Source of the DNA: Ligula intestinalis
Lineage: Eukaryota; Platyhelminthes; Cestoda; Diphyllobothriidea; Diphyllobothriidae
Length of the DNA: 64,000 nt
NCBI GenBank assembly: GCA_036362985.1
Contig: JAYGXS010000008.1
Coordinates: 25,738,381 to 25,802,380 of the forward strand
Direction: 5' to 3'
Part shown: positions 45,558 through 58,499 of the stretch, piece by piece
Layout: each line of letters begins with the position of its first letter
Numbering within the stretch: the first letter of the stretch is position 1
Position numbers and translations under genes: made by a program
Notes under the pieces: generated by a model
What the model was told of the DNA's origin: nothing
Databases searched by the model: none
Seen by the model: only the letters and a program-made list of their open reading frames with translations

Positions 45558-45703
45558 ATTAATAAGACAAAACAAACTGTCCAATAAATGCCGACCGAGT
45601 GGACTGAAGCTTGGCAGACCAACAGCTCATGCGCTATTCACCTATCAGGTTTCAGTCTTCTAGGTCGATATCTTATTGGACAGTTTATTTCATCGTGTTA
45701 ATA
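45558..45703. mobile_element. Small inverted-repeat element (146 bp)
   Basis: The left arm includes AAACTGTCCAATA near 45575; the right arm carries TATTGGACAGTTT at 45674-45686. The similarity extends outwards to ATTAATA / TATTAAT-like ends, giving arms of about 29 bp with about 86 bp between them. It looks like a tiny MITE or a hairpin. Confidence 0.6.
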
Positions 45704-46404
45704 GGCAGTAGGCAGTTGAAGAAGCGCTTACTAAATGGTAAAACCTCAATAAATTCTGCGAACCTTGTTACCGTGTTCAAATTCCTACCGAAAAAAAAGC
45801 TGTGTCTCGAACTGCTTAAAGTTTTGCCTGTCGATAGGCCTGAACAGGGAATCCTTCGGTAGCGTCAGTCACGGAGAAAACATTTGCATTCAGTCACGGT
45901 AATGCGATTATTATACAGTCCTAGCGAGAGCACACCTGGCGTCTGTGGCATCCTACTGAATAACCTTCCGTCAGTAAAAACGGAACAGTGAGTAAGCGAA
46001 AAAGTACTCATCTCAGGCTCCCGCACGCACGCATCAGGGTACGCTCGTCACTGTGGCGTAGACGCATGCATTGCCAGAAGGGCGTAGTCAACTAGTTGGC
46101 GGCTTACCGCACACCAGTGACACACAATCCTAGGCTCCCCACCACGTCCCCCGCCCTGGCGACAGGAACCGGGGTAATTATTTCACTCGCACAGACGTCT
46201 TGCAGACCGCAAAAGACCCCACTATCTCTCTCTCCGTGTGTGCGCGTGTGTGTGGTTTAAGGAAAGTTAATGCACCCGGTGGTTGTGTTATCCATGGCTC
46301 CGAGTGGAGGAAGCCGGTGATATAGTTATCAAGTCGTGGTTTAGAGAGCCGCCAACTGATTACGCGAGCCGCGCAGTCAGTCCGATGTGTGTTTGTGTGG
46401 CTGA

Positions 46405-46725
46405 CTGGCTGGCGGACTGAGAGTCAGGCTGCAATAGCTCCTTCCTACTGTGTGAGCTTTATGGCATTCCCATGTAGTTGGGATCATAGCCAGGTGTAGC
46501 AGCACGCCGTAGAGGGGGGGGGGGAGCAGCCTCAAACCCAAACATGTCCGCCGGTCTTCTTGATTGTATCTTGACACCGGACACAGGTGCGCGAGGCAAC
46601 CGAGAGAGGGAGAGACTGTGGCATATGATGTGTCACTTAAAACTAATCCACAGGCAAGTCAACGTCCCTGCACTACTCTGTAGTGGAGCATATGCTGGAC
46701 ACCATCGAAATCCTTGGCTGAACTG
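46405..46725 (+). repeat. Dispersed repeat family C, long copy
   Basis: Runs from GGCGGACTGAGAGTCAGGCT through ATGGCATTCCCATG and CTTCTTGATTGTATCTTGAC to GTCACTTAAAACTAATCC and ACACCATCGAAATCC. It links the 5' half seen at 32.07 kb with the 3' half seen at 24.1 kb, so the full unit is at least 320 bp. It contains an 11-base G run. Confidence 0.65.
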
Positions 46726-46914
46726 TCGTGCGTGTGTGTCCCACCTCAGGCGACTGCTTAGCTAGGCGGACGCCTGTTGCTGGCGGTGGTGAAGAGAGTG
46801 AAGTCGACCCTCAGCGCATCTCCTCCCTCACTATAATCAATCTGATGTGTATGAAGCTATCGCGGTACGCTAAAAGGATTGCCAACTGGCGGGATAACTT
46901 GTACACCACAGTGT

Positions 46915-47235
46915 GTCGAGTGGCCTACTGCGGGCTGAGAGTTAGGCTTAATGGCTCCTTCCTAATGTGAACTCTATGGCACTCCCAGTCGGGAGCCTAC
47001 CTAGCGAGGAGTGCTGGTGATACGCGTGTTAAGAGTTGGTCGCGCCAGCCACCTATGCCCTCCCTCACCTCCAAGCCTCTCGACTTTTGTCTTGACAACC
47101 GGGTCCCGGTGTGGGAATGGTGAGAGAGAGAGTGAGTGGGCTAGATTCTCCGCAAGCCTTCTCGCACCGTAATCCCGCAGGAGCTGAGGCAAACGCGGTG
47201 GACATCGTCAAGAGCGACGACCAAACCGTCTGTGC
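46915..47235 (+). repeat. Dispersed repeat family C, second tandem-like copy
   Basis: GCGGGCTGAGAGTTAGGCTT, TGGCTCCTTCCTAATGTG, CTATGGCACTCCCAGT and GCGGTGGACATCGTCAAG follow the same order as the copy 0.5 kb upstream. Confidence 0.65.
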
Positions 47236-47667
47236 GTGCTTTTTTGAGGAAAATGAATAGGTCTAGTGGTTAGTTTGTTCACTTGGAGGAGGGGGAGGAG
47301 GAAAAGGAAGGCGACAATAGAGTTATGCGCAAGGCCATGCAACTAAACAGGCTAGAGTGCACACGACCGCAATTGTGATGAGCGAGCGAGCTAAAAGCGC
47401 AGAAAAGGTGCGCTCACTTGCACGACCGCGTCTCTGTTGACCCCCTTATGCACTTTTGGTCATCAGCCTGTGCCGATTGCTATGCACGATGCAGCCCAGA
47501 AGAGATGCGTCGGTAACTTCGGGTCACACACGCACGCGTACGCACTGGGTCCGTCCGCGAACTTTCGTCGACAGCCATGCCCCTATGAATGCGGCTGGTC
47601 CACCACGCTGATCGAGGGGAGAAGTTCGGTGGCGGTTTACGGTCAGTCGATAAACCGGCCAGGTAAC

Positions 47668-47830
47668 GTGATTAGAGCGTCAGACTTCTGATCAAAAGGT
47701 CGCGAGTTCAAACCTCGGGTGGCACACCAACGTGGCGCATGGTATGACCGGCTGATGATGGCTAACAAGCCAGAAATGGCCACATTCCGGTCTCCCCTGT
47801 CCATGTCGGCGATGCTATCAGTCGATAGAT
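47668..47830 (+). mobile_element. tRNA-derived SINE, family A
   Basis: TTAGAGCGTCAGACTTCTGA, B box GAGTTCAAACCTCGG, then GACCGGCTGATGATGGCTAA and AAGCCAGAAATGGCC. Confidence 0.8.
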
Positions 47831-48025
47831 TGTCGCCGGCCTGAAGACTACTCCTTAGGGTAGAAAGGCGTACATTTTCTTCTGCCTTCCGAGCCGAAAT
47901 TCAACCAATTACCACCCCCCAGCTATTTTAAACTTTAACATTGTTCTGTGTATGTGTGCGTCCTTGCGAGATATCAAGAAAGTTGATGAAATGTCCCTAC
48001 ATTAAAGAAGGCTAACCTTTTTTAA

Positions 48026-48502
48026 TTATAATTTCTGGATACCTGCAATTTTGCTAGAAAGAAAACTACTTTTCATTGAGGTTGTCTTGCATGAAAGCCT
48101 TTTTCCACAAAGAGAATCAGCTACCATATGCGGACTTGTGCCGCAAATTTGTGCGAACGAACACTTGTTCTTCCAGGGAAAACATTTCAGAGGACACCTA
48201 GTCTTCACGCGTTGTGTTAGCCGACAATAAAGGACACATGCCTGGTGAGAACCCTTCTTTGGAGTCATTCGGTTCATGGGCCTCTGACATTTGAAATCCA
48301 GGTCGATCTTTTGAAGTAAGACCTGCGGTAGGTTGGTACGTGTTCCTGTAGTTATACCTGCGCACATAAATGCATCCTCTCGCGGCGAGTGAAAATTTTC
48401 AATTAAAACTTTGCAGATTGAAATCCAGCTGGTGGCTACAACAAGATTCAGCGTCGAAAAACGGTTTCCAACGTGGGCTGTGAGCCCGGAATTTATTGGC
48501 AA
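48026..48502 (-). other. 158-codon Cys-containing open frame, unassigned
   Basis: A minus-strand frame longer than most here, with Cys scattered in its second half (DFKCQRPM, CVLYCRL, CPLKCFPWKNKC, ICGTSP). No known domain, no signal peptide and no clear splice acceptor are visible. It could be chance or a decayed gene. Confidence 0.2.
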
Positions 48503-49394
48503 ACACGATACTCGATCGCCAGTAGAAATCTGTTATTTTGCTAACTTTTGTTCTCCGATTCTTCCTAGACTTATAAATTAACCCATGCTAATTTCAGTTA
48601 AGGCATGATCTGCAGACTCCTTGAGCGTCTTTCACCAAAAAAGGTGTTTTTTGCTTTATACGCAACGGACTGAATGCTAAGCTTTCCGACATTTCTTAAT
48701 TTCTACCAGTGTCTGATGAAGTTCAGATCGTGTGGTCTTGTGTCCCGCTTTCCACAGTAAAGCTAAAAGTGACCTCAGCATGACGCACTGTAGTTTGCTC
48801 AAAGTCTCCGAAAAAATGACAAGCTGAGACGACTTAGTTGCACCCCATTCTCCAGGAATCCTTTCCAGCGGCCCTCGGATCCACGTCACTATTGCCGACT
48901 CACCTCTGCTTTGCTGCCAAACGCTTGCTCATTCGCACTTAACAATCGTCTCTCCCGCGAACTCCGGCCCGTCAAGCGTTCTTTGCTGACTAACTGCAGG
49001 GCTGCACATGACTCATGGTTCCTTCGCGCCATTTCCTGATTGGCTGCAGGACATGTCCTCGATCCCGCAAACCGCGCGAACAGGCACAGAGCACACACAC
49101 ACATCAACCGGCTTGTTTACTGTGAGCAGCTTGCTTCTACAGGGCCTTTTGGTACTCTCCTTACTACAGTACACTTTCCGACCGAATCGGTCTTACCTGA
49201 CTTCTGACTTGGGGAAACCCACGATTTCGATAATGCCCACAACAGGGTGGTGCAGGGATGGTGACTTGTGCATGAGTCAGGTGAAAGTGATAGTGGACTG
49301 GCACAGCATCTATTTCACTCCTCCTTCACGCGTCTTAGTTCGGTGTCAAGATACAGTCAACAAAACCCGGGGACGGGGTAGTGCACAAGGGGAG

Positions 49395-49545
49395 GGGGGG
49401 CTAGCGCAGCCGAAGTCACCCCCCTGTACGTGCCATTGCGCCCCTCCTCCCCCCCCCCATGTTCGACAATCGCTATCGGCGCGCAACCCCTACCCTAATT
49501 TGACCCCATGTTGGCCCAGTGTGCATCCATCACGCGGCCCGCTTA
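49395..49545 (+). repeat. GC-rich dispersed repeat (partner at 21.3 kb)
   Basis: Second copy of the repeat at 21325-21490. Immediately upstream (49180-49245) lies a segment shared in inverted form with 8060-8125. Confidence 0.55.
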
Positions 49546-50919
49546 GGGTGGCATTAGGGACGGGGTTTAATAAGCCCAGACACAAGCAGCTACATCAAAA
49601 TGGTTTGTAGGGTGGCCGAAGGTTGAAAAGCATTTTTGGCTCACACAACATGTGACTGGGAAAAAACATCAACAAAAAACAAGAACCAGGAAAAGAGCCT
49701 ATGAATTAGAACATATGGTACAAAGCGGCGGTAACTGCTATTGCTTTCGCCACAGTTTGAAGATCAGCATGATTATTTTTTTGTGAGGAAATGGTCTCGG
49801 CATTTAAAAGAACGCTCCAAAACACCCCCACCACACAAAACGGAAGTTGATCATATTCGCAGTGCCGATAGCACAACATGACATTTTACGTGAAGTATTT
49901 TATGCAGGAAATATTTGTCATCTTGTTATAGAAATAGCAAAATTCCACTGAACGCGACTCTCGCAGATGTGCGGCGAAGTATATGTGGCCGGGTGTTTCA
50001 AAGTTCAGCACTAGCTCTCTGTGCGCCTGCAGTTACCAAATATAACCCAGATGTCGTTTCCGAGTTAAAACGTAAGCGCTTAGGCTGACATTAAAAATTG
50101 GCCTCCACATTACCAAAGGAAGTTTAGCCGCATGATGGCCACTGCCAGAAATCGACCTCCGGCCTGCGAACCAGAGGCCAAGAAATGTATGTCAGCTGTT
50201 TAAATCATCAATCTGACACCTCACGGAACGATCTTCTACCGTGTTCTGGTCAACCAAGCAATTTTGGTAAGTTTAACTCATCTTTACGGTTTGCGTGAGT
50301 TGTATTTCAGGCTCTTTTATAGAGCACACCAGGCAGCGAAATTCCGCCCAGATAATTGGTGTTTTTGCGTTAAGAAAGGCCACTGTAATGGGCCGCGTTT
50401 TGCGGTAAAAATAACGTGTTTGGCTGCCGACTGTCTGCAGGATTCCTGCAAGCACGTTGAGGAAGTGGCACCTCTTTGCTACACCAACTAAATTGTTATT
50501 GTGGCTGGTCAATTTAGATTAATCCCCTGTCAATCTCCTCGGTGAAACATTAGCAGATGTTATTTCACCTGACTAATGCTCTCTTTGCTTAATCGTTCTG
50601 TGGCATAGAGCCTCAACTAGTTAAGGTCTCTGCTGAAGATTATTAGATTAATATTTTTTCCCATTTGGCAATGGAGGTGTATGAGCGTGCTCTCATCTGA
50701 CCAACTGGCTTCAGCGAGAAACAATCATCGAAAGTACGGCGTCTAGGGTTCAGATTTCCGAGTGCCCATTCTTCTGCGAATAGCCAGTCCAGTTTTAGCA
50801 AAGAAATGCCAGGCCATGAGTGGATTGCAGCAAGAGTCTACAGAGGAGTAGAGGGTCCCTTAGATGATATCGGATCTGAATGTACAGACGATCGACTCTC
50901 TGATGAAATTTCAACAGCT

Positions 50920-51076
50920 AGTATTACCGGTAAAGGCAAGGGAGACGGAATATGGCGATTTCAGGCTTATTAGCCGTCATCAGCCAGTCATACCTAGACC
51001 CAAGTGGTGCAGCACCCGAGGCTCGAACTCGGGGCCTTTTAATCAGAGTCTAACGCTCTGACCAATGAGCCACGAT
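50920..51076 (-). mobile_element. tRNA-derived SINE, family A (inverted)
   Basis: In plus orientation: CAGGCTTATTAGCCGTCATC, AGCCAGTCATACC, GAGGCTCGAACTCGGGGCC, TCTAACGCTCTGACCAATGA. Confidence 0.8.
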
Positions 51077-53261
51077 CTCTTGATGTTGCCGGTTTAGACA
51101 CTGACAGTCGTTGATGAACGTTCACCGATTGTTAAGGGAACTTACTCGTCCCGCCCTGCTCTGGGTATCATTTCTCTGGCCCCGACAGCAGTCGGACAAC
51201 ACAGAAACTGTAAAATGTGTTTCCAACTTAAAGTAGGGTAGAAATATCAATTACCAGCCGACCTAATATCAATGTATTTCAAACACGTTAGGAAGCTAGC
51301 TTTTAAAAGGGGGGTTTTCCGTCAGCCTAGGTAATATGCAGTTTTCTAATCTGTTTTCGAAGCCATTTCGTATTTAACTACATTCTTCGGAAAACGTACG
51401 CACACATAAGTCTTCGTGTACTCATTATGGGGAGAATTACGTTGGAAGAAAACATATCGTTTCGTTTAAAAAAAACATTTGCTTGTTGAGTAAATTTGAA
51501 GCCAACTGACCAAATGTGGTACCTTTTCTCTAAAATGAAATCAATAAATTTATCTACATAGTGCTGCTAAACGTTTGCCGGGCATGAGCAATTTTTTGTG
51601 TATCTTACAAGCAGCAACCTGTAATGGTCAGACACGATCCTCTGTGAATGGATATTTCACGGCCTTCGAAAATCTCACAAATGGATTAACAATCAATGCC
51701 ACAAGATAACATTTTTTGGAGTGAAGCATTTGATGAAGACATAACTTGCCACCAAAGGGTTACGCAAAAGAGTATTTACTGTATGTTTTAAGGAAATCGA
51801 AAATCATTGATAAAAATCCCTACCAATTAAGTAGCTTTTTACAAAGCGGCTGGAAAGCAGCCCTTTTGAATTCTATCTCCCTGACGTGAGTGAAACATGT
51901 GGGACTTGGGCTGCCTGATTATGTCATAACACCTATTTAAATGGTTTTTGATGCGAATAGACCTTTCCTTATTTTGGATGACGCCTTATGAGATCTTGCA
52001 TCTACTGTACGTCTTTGCGCTCACAATCCTTTCTGTGCTGCTGTATAACTCAGTCCGAAAACCTGAGTACTCCGGCGTGTGTTCTAACCTCACTACAAGC
52101 ATACTCTACAACCATTGGCAGACAAAGTCGGACCAAACCGATTCGCGGATCTTCACACGCCCAGTAGACGGACTCGTCTAATTTTCTGCCAATACGAGAC
52201 TGCAGTTGGCCACGGCAGCTGCATAGACTGGACCCCATTGTCTACCTCCATGGCGCCATACCAATGGGAGTTGGAGGCGTTTTTCAATTTAAGCTGTGGA
52301 TGAAACCTTCAGTTTTTTCCTCATAATTCCAGGATCCTTTTCCGGAAGCAGCGAAATGCATAGCTAGCGACACGCAACCTAGCTCTAGACACAAATACAG
52401 ATAATCGAAGAAGAAGAAGAAGAATAGCTGATACACCAGCGTGCGCCTCAAGGTAGCCTTGAGCTAATGTTGTTTTTGTGTGCACGTGCGCTTATCTAGG
52501 GTGACTAGACAGACACTGCCGATGTGCCAAGCGATTGTTGTGACGGGTAACGCCCGACCAAGACAATTCGGTTGCGTAGGAACACACACACGAATGGCGA
52601 AATGCGCTCTCAGGTCTAATCATCTAAGCTCCGGCTCCGTTTAAGCTAGGCAGTCGTCTTTTCGAAACGAAGCCAACAGTTGGTATGCGCGCGCATGTAA
52701 GAGCGCATGTTATAGTGAGATGACTGCGTGAGAATATACAGACATCAGTCCTACCGGATTTCATTGGCGCTCAGGACCTAGCAATCAAAGGCTTTACCGA
52801 CTTCCTTTAAGAAGAACCATACAAGTGAGTACGCTCTTAAGAGGATGCCCAGCAATGCGCATTAAATTATGCGATAGACAAGGATTAAGGTTGAACAGAC
52901 ATTTTGCGGTAGAGAAGACGTTCATAAGTACACACTTTTGAGCACAAGAGGCGATCCTTTATACAGCCACAATGCAATTGAAGGTATTTGTGCGCATTTC
53001 CCCGGAAAATATGACTTGCTGTATAAGAGCACGGTGAAAATCGGTGGAAAAAGTAATGCTACCTAATGAATCACTTTAACTTGGGTTACTTTTCGCAAGC
53101 AGGCGCAAGGAAACTGATGGCCTGATAGAAATTAAATAATTTGCTTTAGGCGCTTTAACACTTTAATACACAATCCTTACTGGAGGCAAATTTTGACTAA
53201 CGTTTCATCAGACTTGTCACCCGCATGCAAGCTCCTATCACTCTGCTCGTCGTCTTGAGAA

Positions 53262-53480
53262 GGAAACGGGTTCGAGTCTGCAGTGGGGCATCACTTGGGT
53301 CTGGGGTATGACTGACTGATTACGTCTCATGAGCCAGGAATGGCCACTTCAGTCTCTGCCTAGACTACTAGCCGCCGTACGGCTGCTGGCGCGGCTAAGG
53401 AATGAACCCCAAGGCCGAGCGGGACAAGTGACTTCCGCTAACGATCGGTGAACGTTAATCGACTAGTGTCTCAGTGGCAA
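53262..53480 (+). mobile_element. tRNA-derived SINE, family A, with 3' body
   Basis: B box GGGTTCGAGTCTGCAG, signature GACTGACTGATTACGTCTCA and GAGCCAGGAATGGCCAC. The body TAGCCGCCGTACGGCTGCTG follows, ending in a GA microsatellite at 53484. Confidence 0.75.
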
Positions 53481-53483
53481 TAA

Positions 53484-53501
53484 AGAGAGAGAGAGAGAGA
53501 C
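53484..53501. repeat. GA dinucleotide microsatellite
   Basis: Nine GA units, probably the SINE tail. Confidence 0.9.
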
Positions 53502-55243
53502 AGGGGTCCATTATCGCGCATGTCTCCTATCTGCAGAGGTGCTTTGAGCACAATTCATCGTCCCACACATTCCCGGTTAGTAGGAGTTTTCGAGAGTAGA
53601 ACTAACCCCCCCCCCATCCTAATATAAAAGGTCACCTGCTTCAACTTCCGCCTCGTCATCCTACACTCTGTGTGTCTAGTCTAGTGCGTCACTAAGGCCC
53701 AAATTTGCGGAAGGACCATTGTGTCACCAAGCGAACACAGAGGAATAGAAATCGTTGGACAAGTGAGCCGCATCATCAAACAGCGTCTGCTTACTTTTGC
53801 GGAATTACAGCTCGGAAAGCGACTTCATTACCGACAAACAGCAGCCATAGGATTTTTTAGTCTTCTAAACAAATTGGCGACATCATTTTCTTCTACCTTT
53901 TTGGCTTTTTTAGAAGATATATAAGCATAAAATTGATTTTTAATTGGTATATTTGCTAGCAATTTCAGAATTCCGACACACACACACACTTCCTGTTTGT
54001 ACCGATGAGAAAAGGCTTGCGAGATTGGTCGAGAAACTTTGGTTACATTGCATTTAGATACACATTATGTCGTAGTTGTTGGCATCTGTTGTGTAGGTGT
54101 GGGTTTAGTTGCACACCCGACTACAAAGTGGGACTCAATAAAGAATATGGACTGGAAATTCTTTGAGTAGCTACAACTGCCAATTAGTGTCGCAGGAAGC
54201 CACAGTTTCCTCCAGTACAGCTGAGAGCTACGGAGAAAGGGATCGCAGTTCGCGACCGATATTTAGAGAACAAGTCACCTCTTGGATCAGTATGCCCGTA
54301 AATCCCCAGAAATATTTCTGAATCAGGTAAATTTTGGCTTTACTTTCTAAATTTCATAAATATTTTTTCGAAGTCTAATGCTGTGTAAAATTGATGAAAA
54401 CAGACTTCTTGCGAAATTCTCTTGACACATAAGTATTTTATTAAAAAAGCCTTATCATTTAACTATCGTGACTATATCCAGAAGATCTTACAGGCCAAAG
54501 ACCCACATCACTTTGACCGCCAAAATACATTTCAGGACTTTCAAAGGACTCCTCAACGAACGCGTAAAATGGACAACTTTTTATGCTTAAAAATTATGAA
54601 GTACTATCCTTCCTTTGGACAAAAATACGAAATTTTAGCGTAAAGATTAGGTTCGAGTGAGGTTCTCGACTTCTGCCAGCCCAAATATAAGTACCAACCT
54701 TTGAACAGAGTCTAAAAAACTGAATTATGATTGCTTTTTTCCCAGTTATTGACTAATTTCTTAGCAAATTAAAAACAGAAATCGACTTTGATTGATCAGC
54801 GCCGAGTCATACGCATACAACTCTGGTTCGCTCATGTATTATTCTAAGGTATTGCATGAAGCGGCTAACTTAAATGGCAATAAGCGACTAGGGGAAGTTT
54901 CCAGTTTAAAGCTAATGCCTGCCAATTTCGAATAGCGTTAGACTGCCCCCCCTCCCCGTTATTTGACAGAGTTGCCTTTGGTCCGAATTCTTTTCACTTT
55001 TGCATGGGAGTCCGCGCATAAAATATAGTAAGGCATCGCCGAATCATTCAAAGCCATCTTCTTTATTGGCTTTAAGGTTGATTTCAATGATTTTGCCAAC
55101 AAAATGATGTCAAAGGATACCAGTAAATGATCGTGGTCCTCACCCAGACAAAAATTCCTGGCAACACTCCAAAATCTAGCATATATATTAAGTTGGTTTG
55201 GTAGATTTGGTCAATTTAGTTGGTCTAAGTGTGAAAAAATAAC

Positions 55244-55345
55244 TCGCGGCATTCGGCGGGATATGAACCCGCATAAAAGGGAGGCCTTTTACGCAAGCCA
55301 ACGCTCTGCCTACTTAAGCTATGAATGTCGCGCTTCACACCGTGA
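55244..55345 (-). mobile_element. Family B SINE head (inverted)
   Basis: In plus orientation: AACTCGCGGCATTCGGCGGG, ATATGAACCCGC, CCTTTTACGCAAGCCAACGC and CTACTTAAGCTATG, matching the reverse complement of the 33.9-kb head. Confidence 0.65.
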
Positions 55346-57074
55346 GTTTAATCACACTTTGAGTGATATTACCCGTCGAATGCCGCTAGTTTTTTCCCAA
55401 TTGGGTCAACTAAATAGCATATATATTGCTGTATTACACACAAGCTACGTCTCGGATATTTAGAGCATGTCTAAGTTAAGACTGGCTAACAGCTTTTGGG
55501 AACAAGCTCCACGCACGACGTTCCAGAACCTAGTCGCGTACATCTTCTTCGATGTAAGTACCAAATGGCAAAATTCAAATAGGTATATCAGTATTAGCAG
55601 TGTGAAAGTTCATAAAACAAAAATGCTCCCTTACTAAATGCTTAGTTTTTTTAGGCCAGAAACTTGACGATACAAAATTTACAAAGAGCTGAGCAGGAAA
55701 GTTTAGAGACGTTGGGTATACTCACGTTATCGAAAAATAAATCCTTATGTCTGCGTGATCTTCCCCCCCTGAGGACAAAGGCCTAATCAGTAAAGCAATC
55801 CTCGCGTTTGGCTTTGCAGTTTCTGTTGCAGTTAATGTCTCAGCCGTTGACGTTCACCTCTTCGGCGGCGTTCACCGTGAGCTCTGATTGGCCACGACAC
55901 AGTCAATGCGGTCGCGCCGTGCGGTGTGTGCGCGCGCTCTCATTGGCACACGCCCGCAGCACCCAAACTGTGCGCAAGCGCGTGCGTGCCATCGCCCTCT
56001 CCCGTTTTTCGCCAAAATTGGGTGCAATAGCGCACAAAAAGCCCAACAACACGCAAAAAACAACATCATCAGCAGAAGCCACATGACACGCGAGGGAGTT
56101 GACACAACGATGGCGTTGGTGGGTATTTGGACTATGCACGCCGGAGAGGTGAACGGGGGGGGGGATGAGGGGGAAGATGCCACTTTCGAATACCTTCTAA
56201 GTATTACTGTACAGTAACATGTGACTGCGTAACTTTGTCGATAGTAAATTTCTGTCGGTAATATATGCTAGCTGGTTAGGTCTCCAGAACGAGCCGTACG
56301 GATCCTAGGATTGCCTTCTGCCTTTCCGGAATACTAATAATATAAGTAAACATATATTGATATGCCCGTTGGGGACCTCTGACCACCACATAAACTTTGT
56401 TGTGTTCGGAAGCCTATTCGATCGGTGTTCGCACATTCCTGAGTGAATATATATATATTTAGATGGAGAAAGTAGGGTGATCAAGGAAACCAGGGATTTA
56501 TTGCCTCGGCATTTTGAATTTTCGCTTCAGTCAGCAACATATATCTATATATATATGGACTACTTAATCCCACCCTACTGTGTAAAACCTACAGATACCC
56601 GAAGGTGGAAGGAATCTTCTGGGTTTAAACAAAAACAGAATGACGACGCAGTTGCGTGTACTTGCCCCCACAACAGGCACGAGACAACGACGAAACGAGT
56701 TACGGCCTACGATCGTAATTTCCAGTTTCCTAAGAGGTGGGAGAAGAGCTGGTTAAAAGACACTGGTGCGCTAATACAACAGCTCATTTTCTGATCGTAT
56801 TTGCAGAGACCCCACAAAATTTGCCTTACTGTCAGCAACAAATGACACGAGAGACCATTCGGAGATGGATTCATATCACTTTCGTATCTATGACGGGGCA
56901 ATGAGGAAAGGTATTCTCCTGCAGACATTCAGAAAAAATTTGATTGATTCGGGTTCATGCTTTTCATCTTAAACTCATGTGAATAAATCCGAGGATATTA
57001 AGTAAATGGCGCGTTTTAGTGCAGAAACGTAGGTTTCTAAATCGGGCGTCTATGGGTCGCGCGGAGAACGTCTA

Positions 57075-57115
57075 CAACGACCGTAATGGCCACTTCTGGC
57101 TAATAAGCCCTAGTT
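57075..57115 (-). mobile_element. Family A SINE fragment
   Basis: Only GGCCACTTCTGGCTAATAAG is left of the signature region. Confidence 0.45.
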
Positions 57116-57249
57116 TTCACTGCGTGGAAAGTGTAAACGGGACATTTCGAATATTAAAGGTGTTTTTGACTTCAAAAAGTGGACAAGTATGCCTATTACT
57201 ATCCAACTGGCGACAACGAATATTAATCTAAACTACGGTTGGGCTAGGG

Positions 57250-57800
57250 GTTGAGAGAGCCTGCTCAACCTCTTCCAATCCTGACTACTTAGTCATCCTA
57301 CCCAATGAGGTACCACCTTTCTGGTACCTTGGTGTTATTCGGACGTCTAATCTTCTCTTAATATTAAAAAAATCTCTTCATTAAAATTCGCAACTGTCTC
57401 CATATTATATCCATCGATTACGTGCAGATTGCAGCATACTTCAAACCCTAATCAGGTGATTCATCGAGGCTTGCATTTTAGCCCTCATTCTCTACTCGAG
57501 TTATTTTTCCAGCCTTTTTTAAACAGAAGAAGTTTGTTGACTTTTAAGCGTATCCTACGAATACTTTCATCAGCTGCTGGTGTTTCATATGTGTTTTTAG
57601 CCAACATTATAATGCACCGATACTTAACAATGGTCATACGATTCGCTGCTCGTATTCTTGACGAGGTTGTCCATCCCCTCCATTCTGAATTAATGGCTGC
57701 GAAGTTTTCCCGTACTATGCGCAAAAACTGCCGACATATGTCCTGCCATATATAGGCACATCAGAATGATGAACTTCCATTCCTAGCACGCTACCTCACG
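57250..57800 (+). mobile_element. LINE 3' coding end, copy 2
   Basis: Across two frames the translation gives VPPFWYLGVI (the region after the catalytic box where LINE reverse transcriptases have YLGV) and then ILSSAAGVSYVFLAN and HPLHSELMAAKFSR, as in the copy at 38.8 kb. Stops and a frameshift show decay. Confidence 0.7.
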
Positions 57801-58499
57801 TGTAAGTAATCAGAAATACAGAAGCTGAAATTAGACTCGTATCCATAAGAGATACGTATCTTATGCGTATCTAGATTTTTTGAGTTTTTTGTTCTCAATG
57901 AATGGAGCAATTTTTTGCTGAAAATTGTGGATGTCACCGTCGGAGGTAAGCGTATTTCTCTCTCTGCATCCCTATTAAATGCATCACGGTGTCCATGATA
58001 GGGAATGTCCAGGGTAGGAAAGTGTGTTAACAGGACCAATCTTCAGCGCACAAGTTTCATGAAGCATTGATATCCCTAAGTGCATGTAAATTGCACAAAA
58101 ATGAGCAATAAGCACCTATTCGCAATCCACCAACTGATGCTGCACTTTTGTGCAAACAAATAAATAAAATTTTCATCGGACCAGCACATTTATATGGGAA
58201 TGGATAACATACAAACTCGAGAAGCTTCATAGACATCCAGCAGCAACGTAGCCTAAGTCACTGCTTGGCACAAAGACCTATAATAATTTGCTCTGCAGAG
58301 AGTATTGAGGAAACATACAGAAAAATGCAGAAACTGCGCCCCGAGGAAGGATATCTTGGGAAGGTGGTCACGAGTCACATAGAACCCACCACAATTACTG
58401 TGGAACTGAGAACGCTATTCCTCAAGGTCCGCTTTCAAGGGGATAGATAGGCAAGTGACCTTCGAAGAAGACGCCTTGACCAAGCCGTGTAATAAACCC

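Noticed and set aside
49008..49610. 200-codon plus-strand frame
   Set aside because: It runs through the dispersed GC-rich repeat and a C run, and its translation shows no domain pattern.
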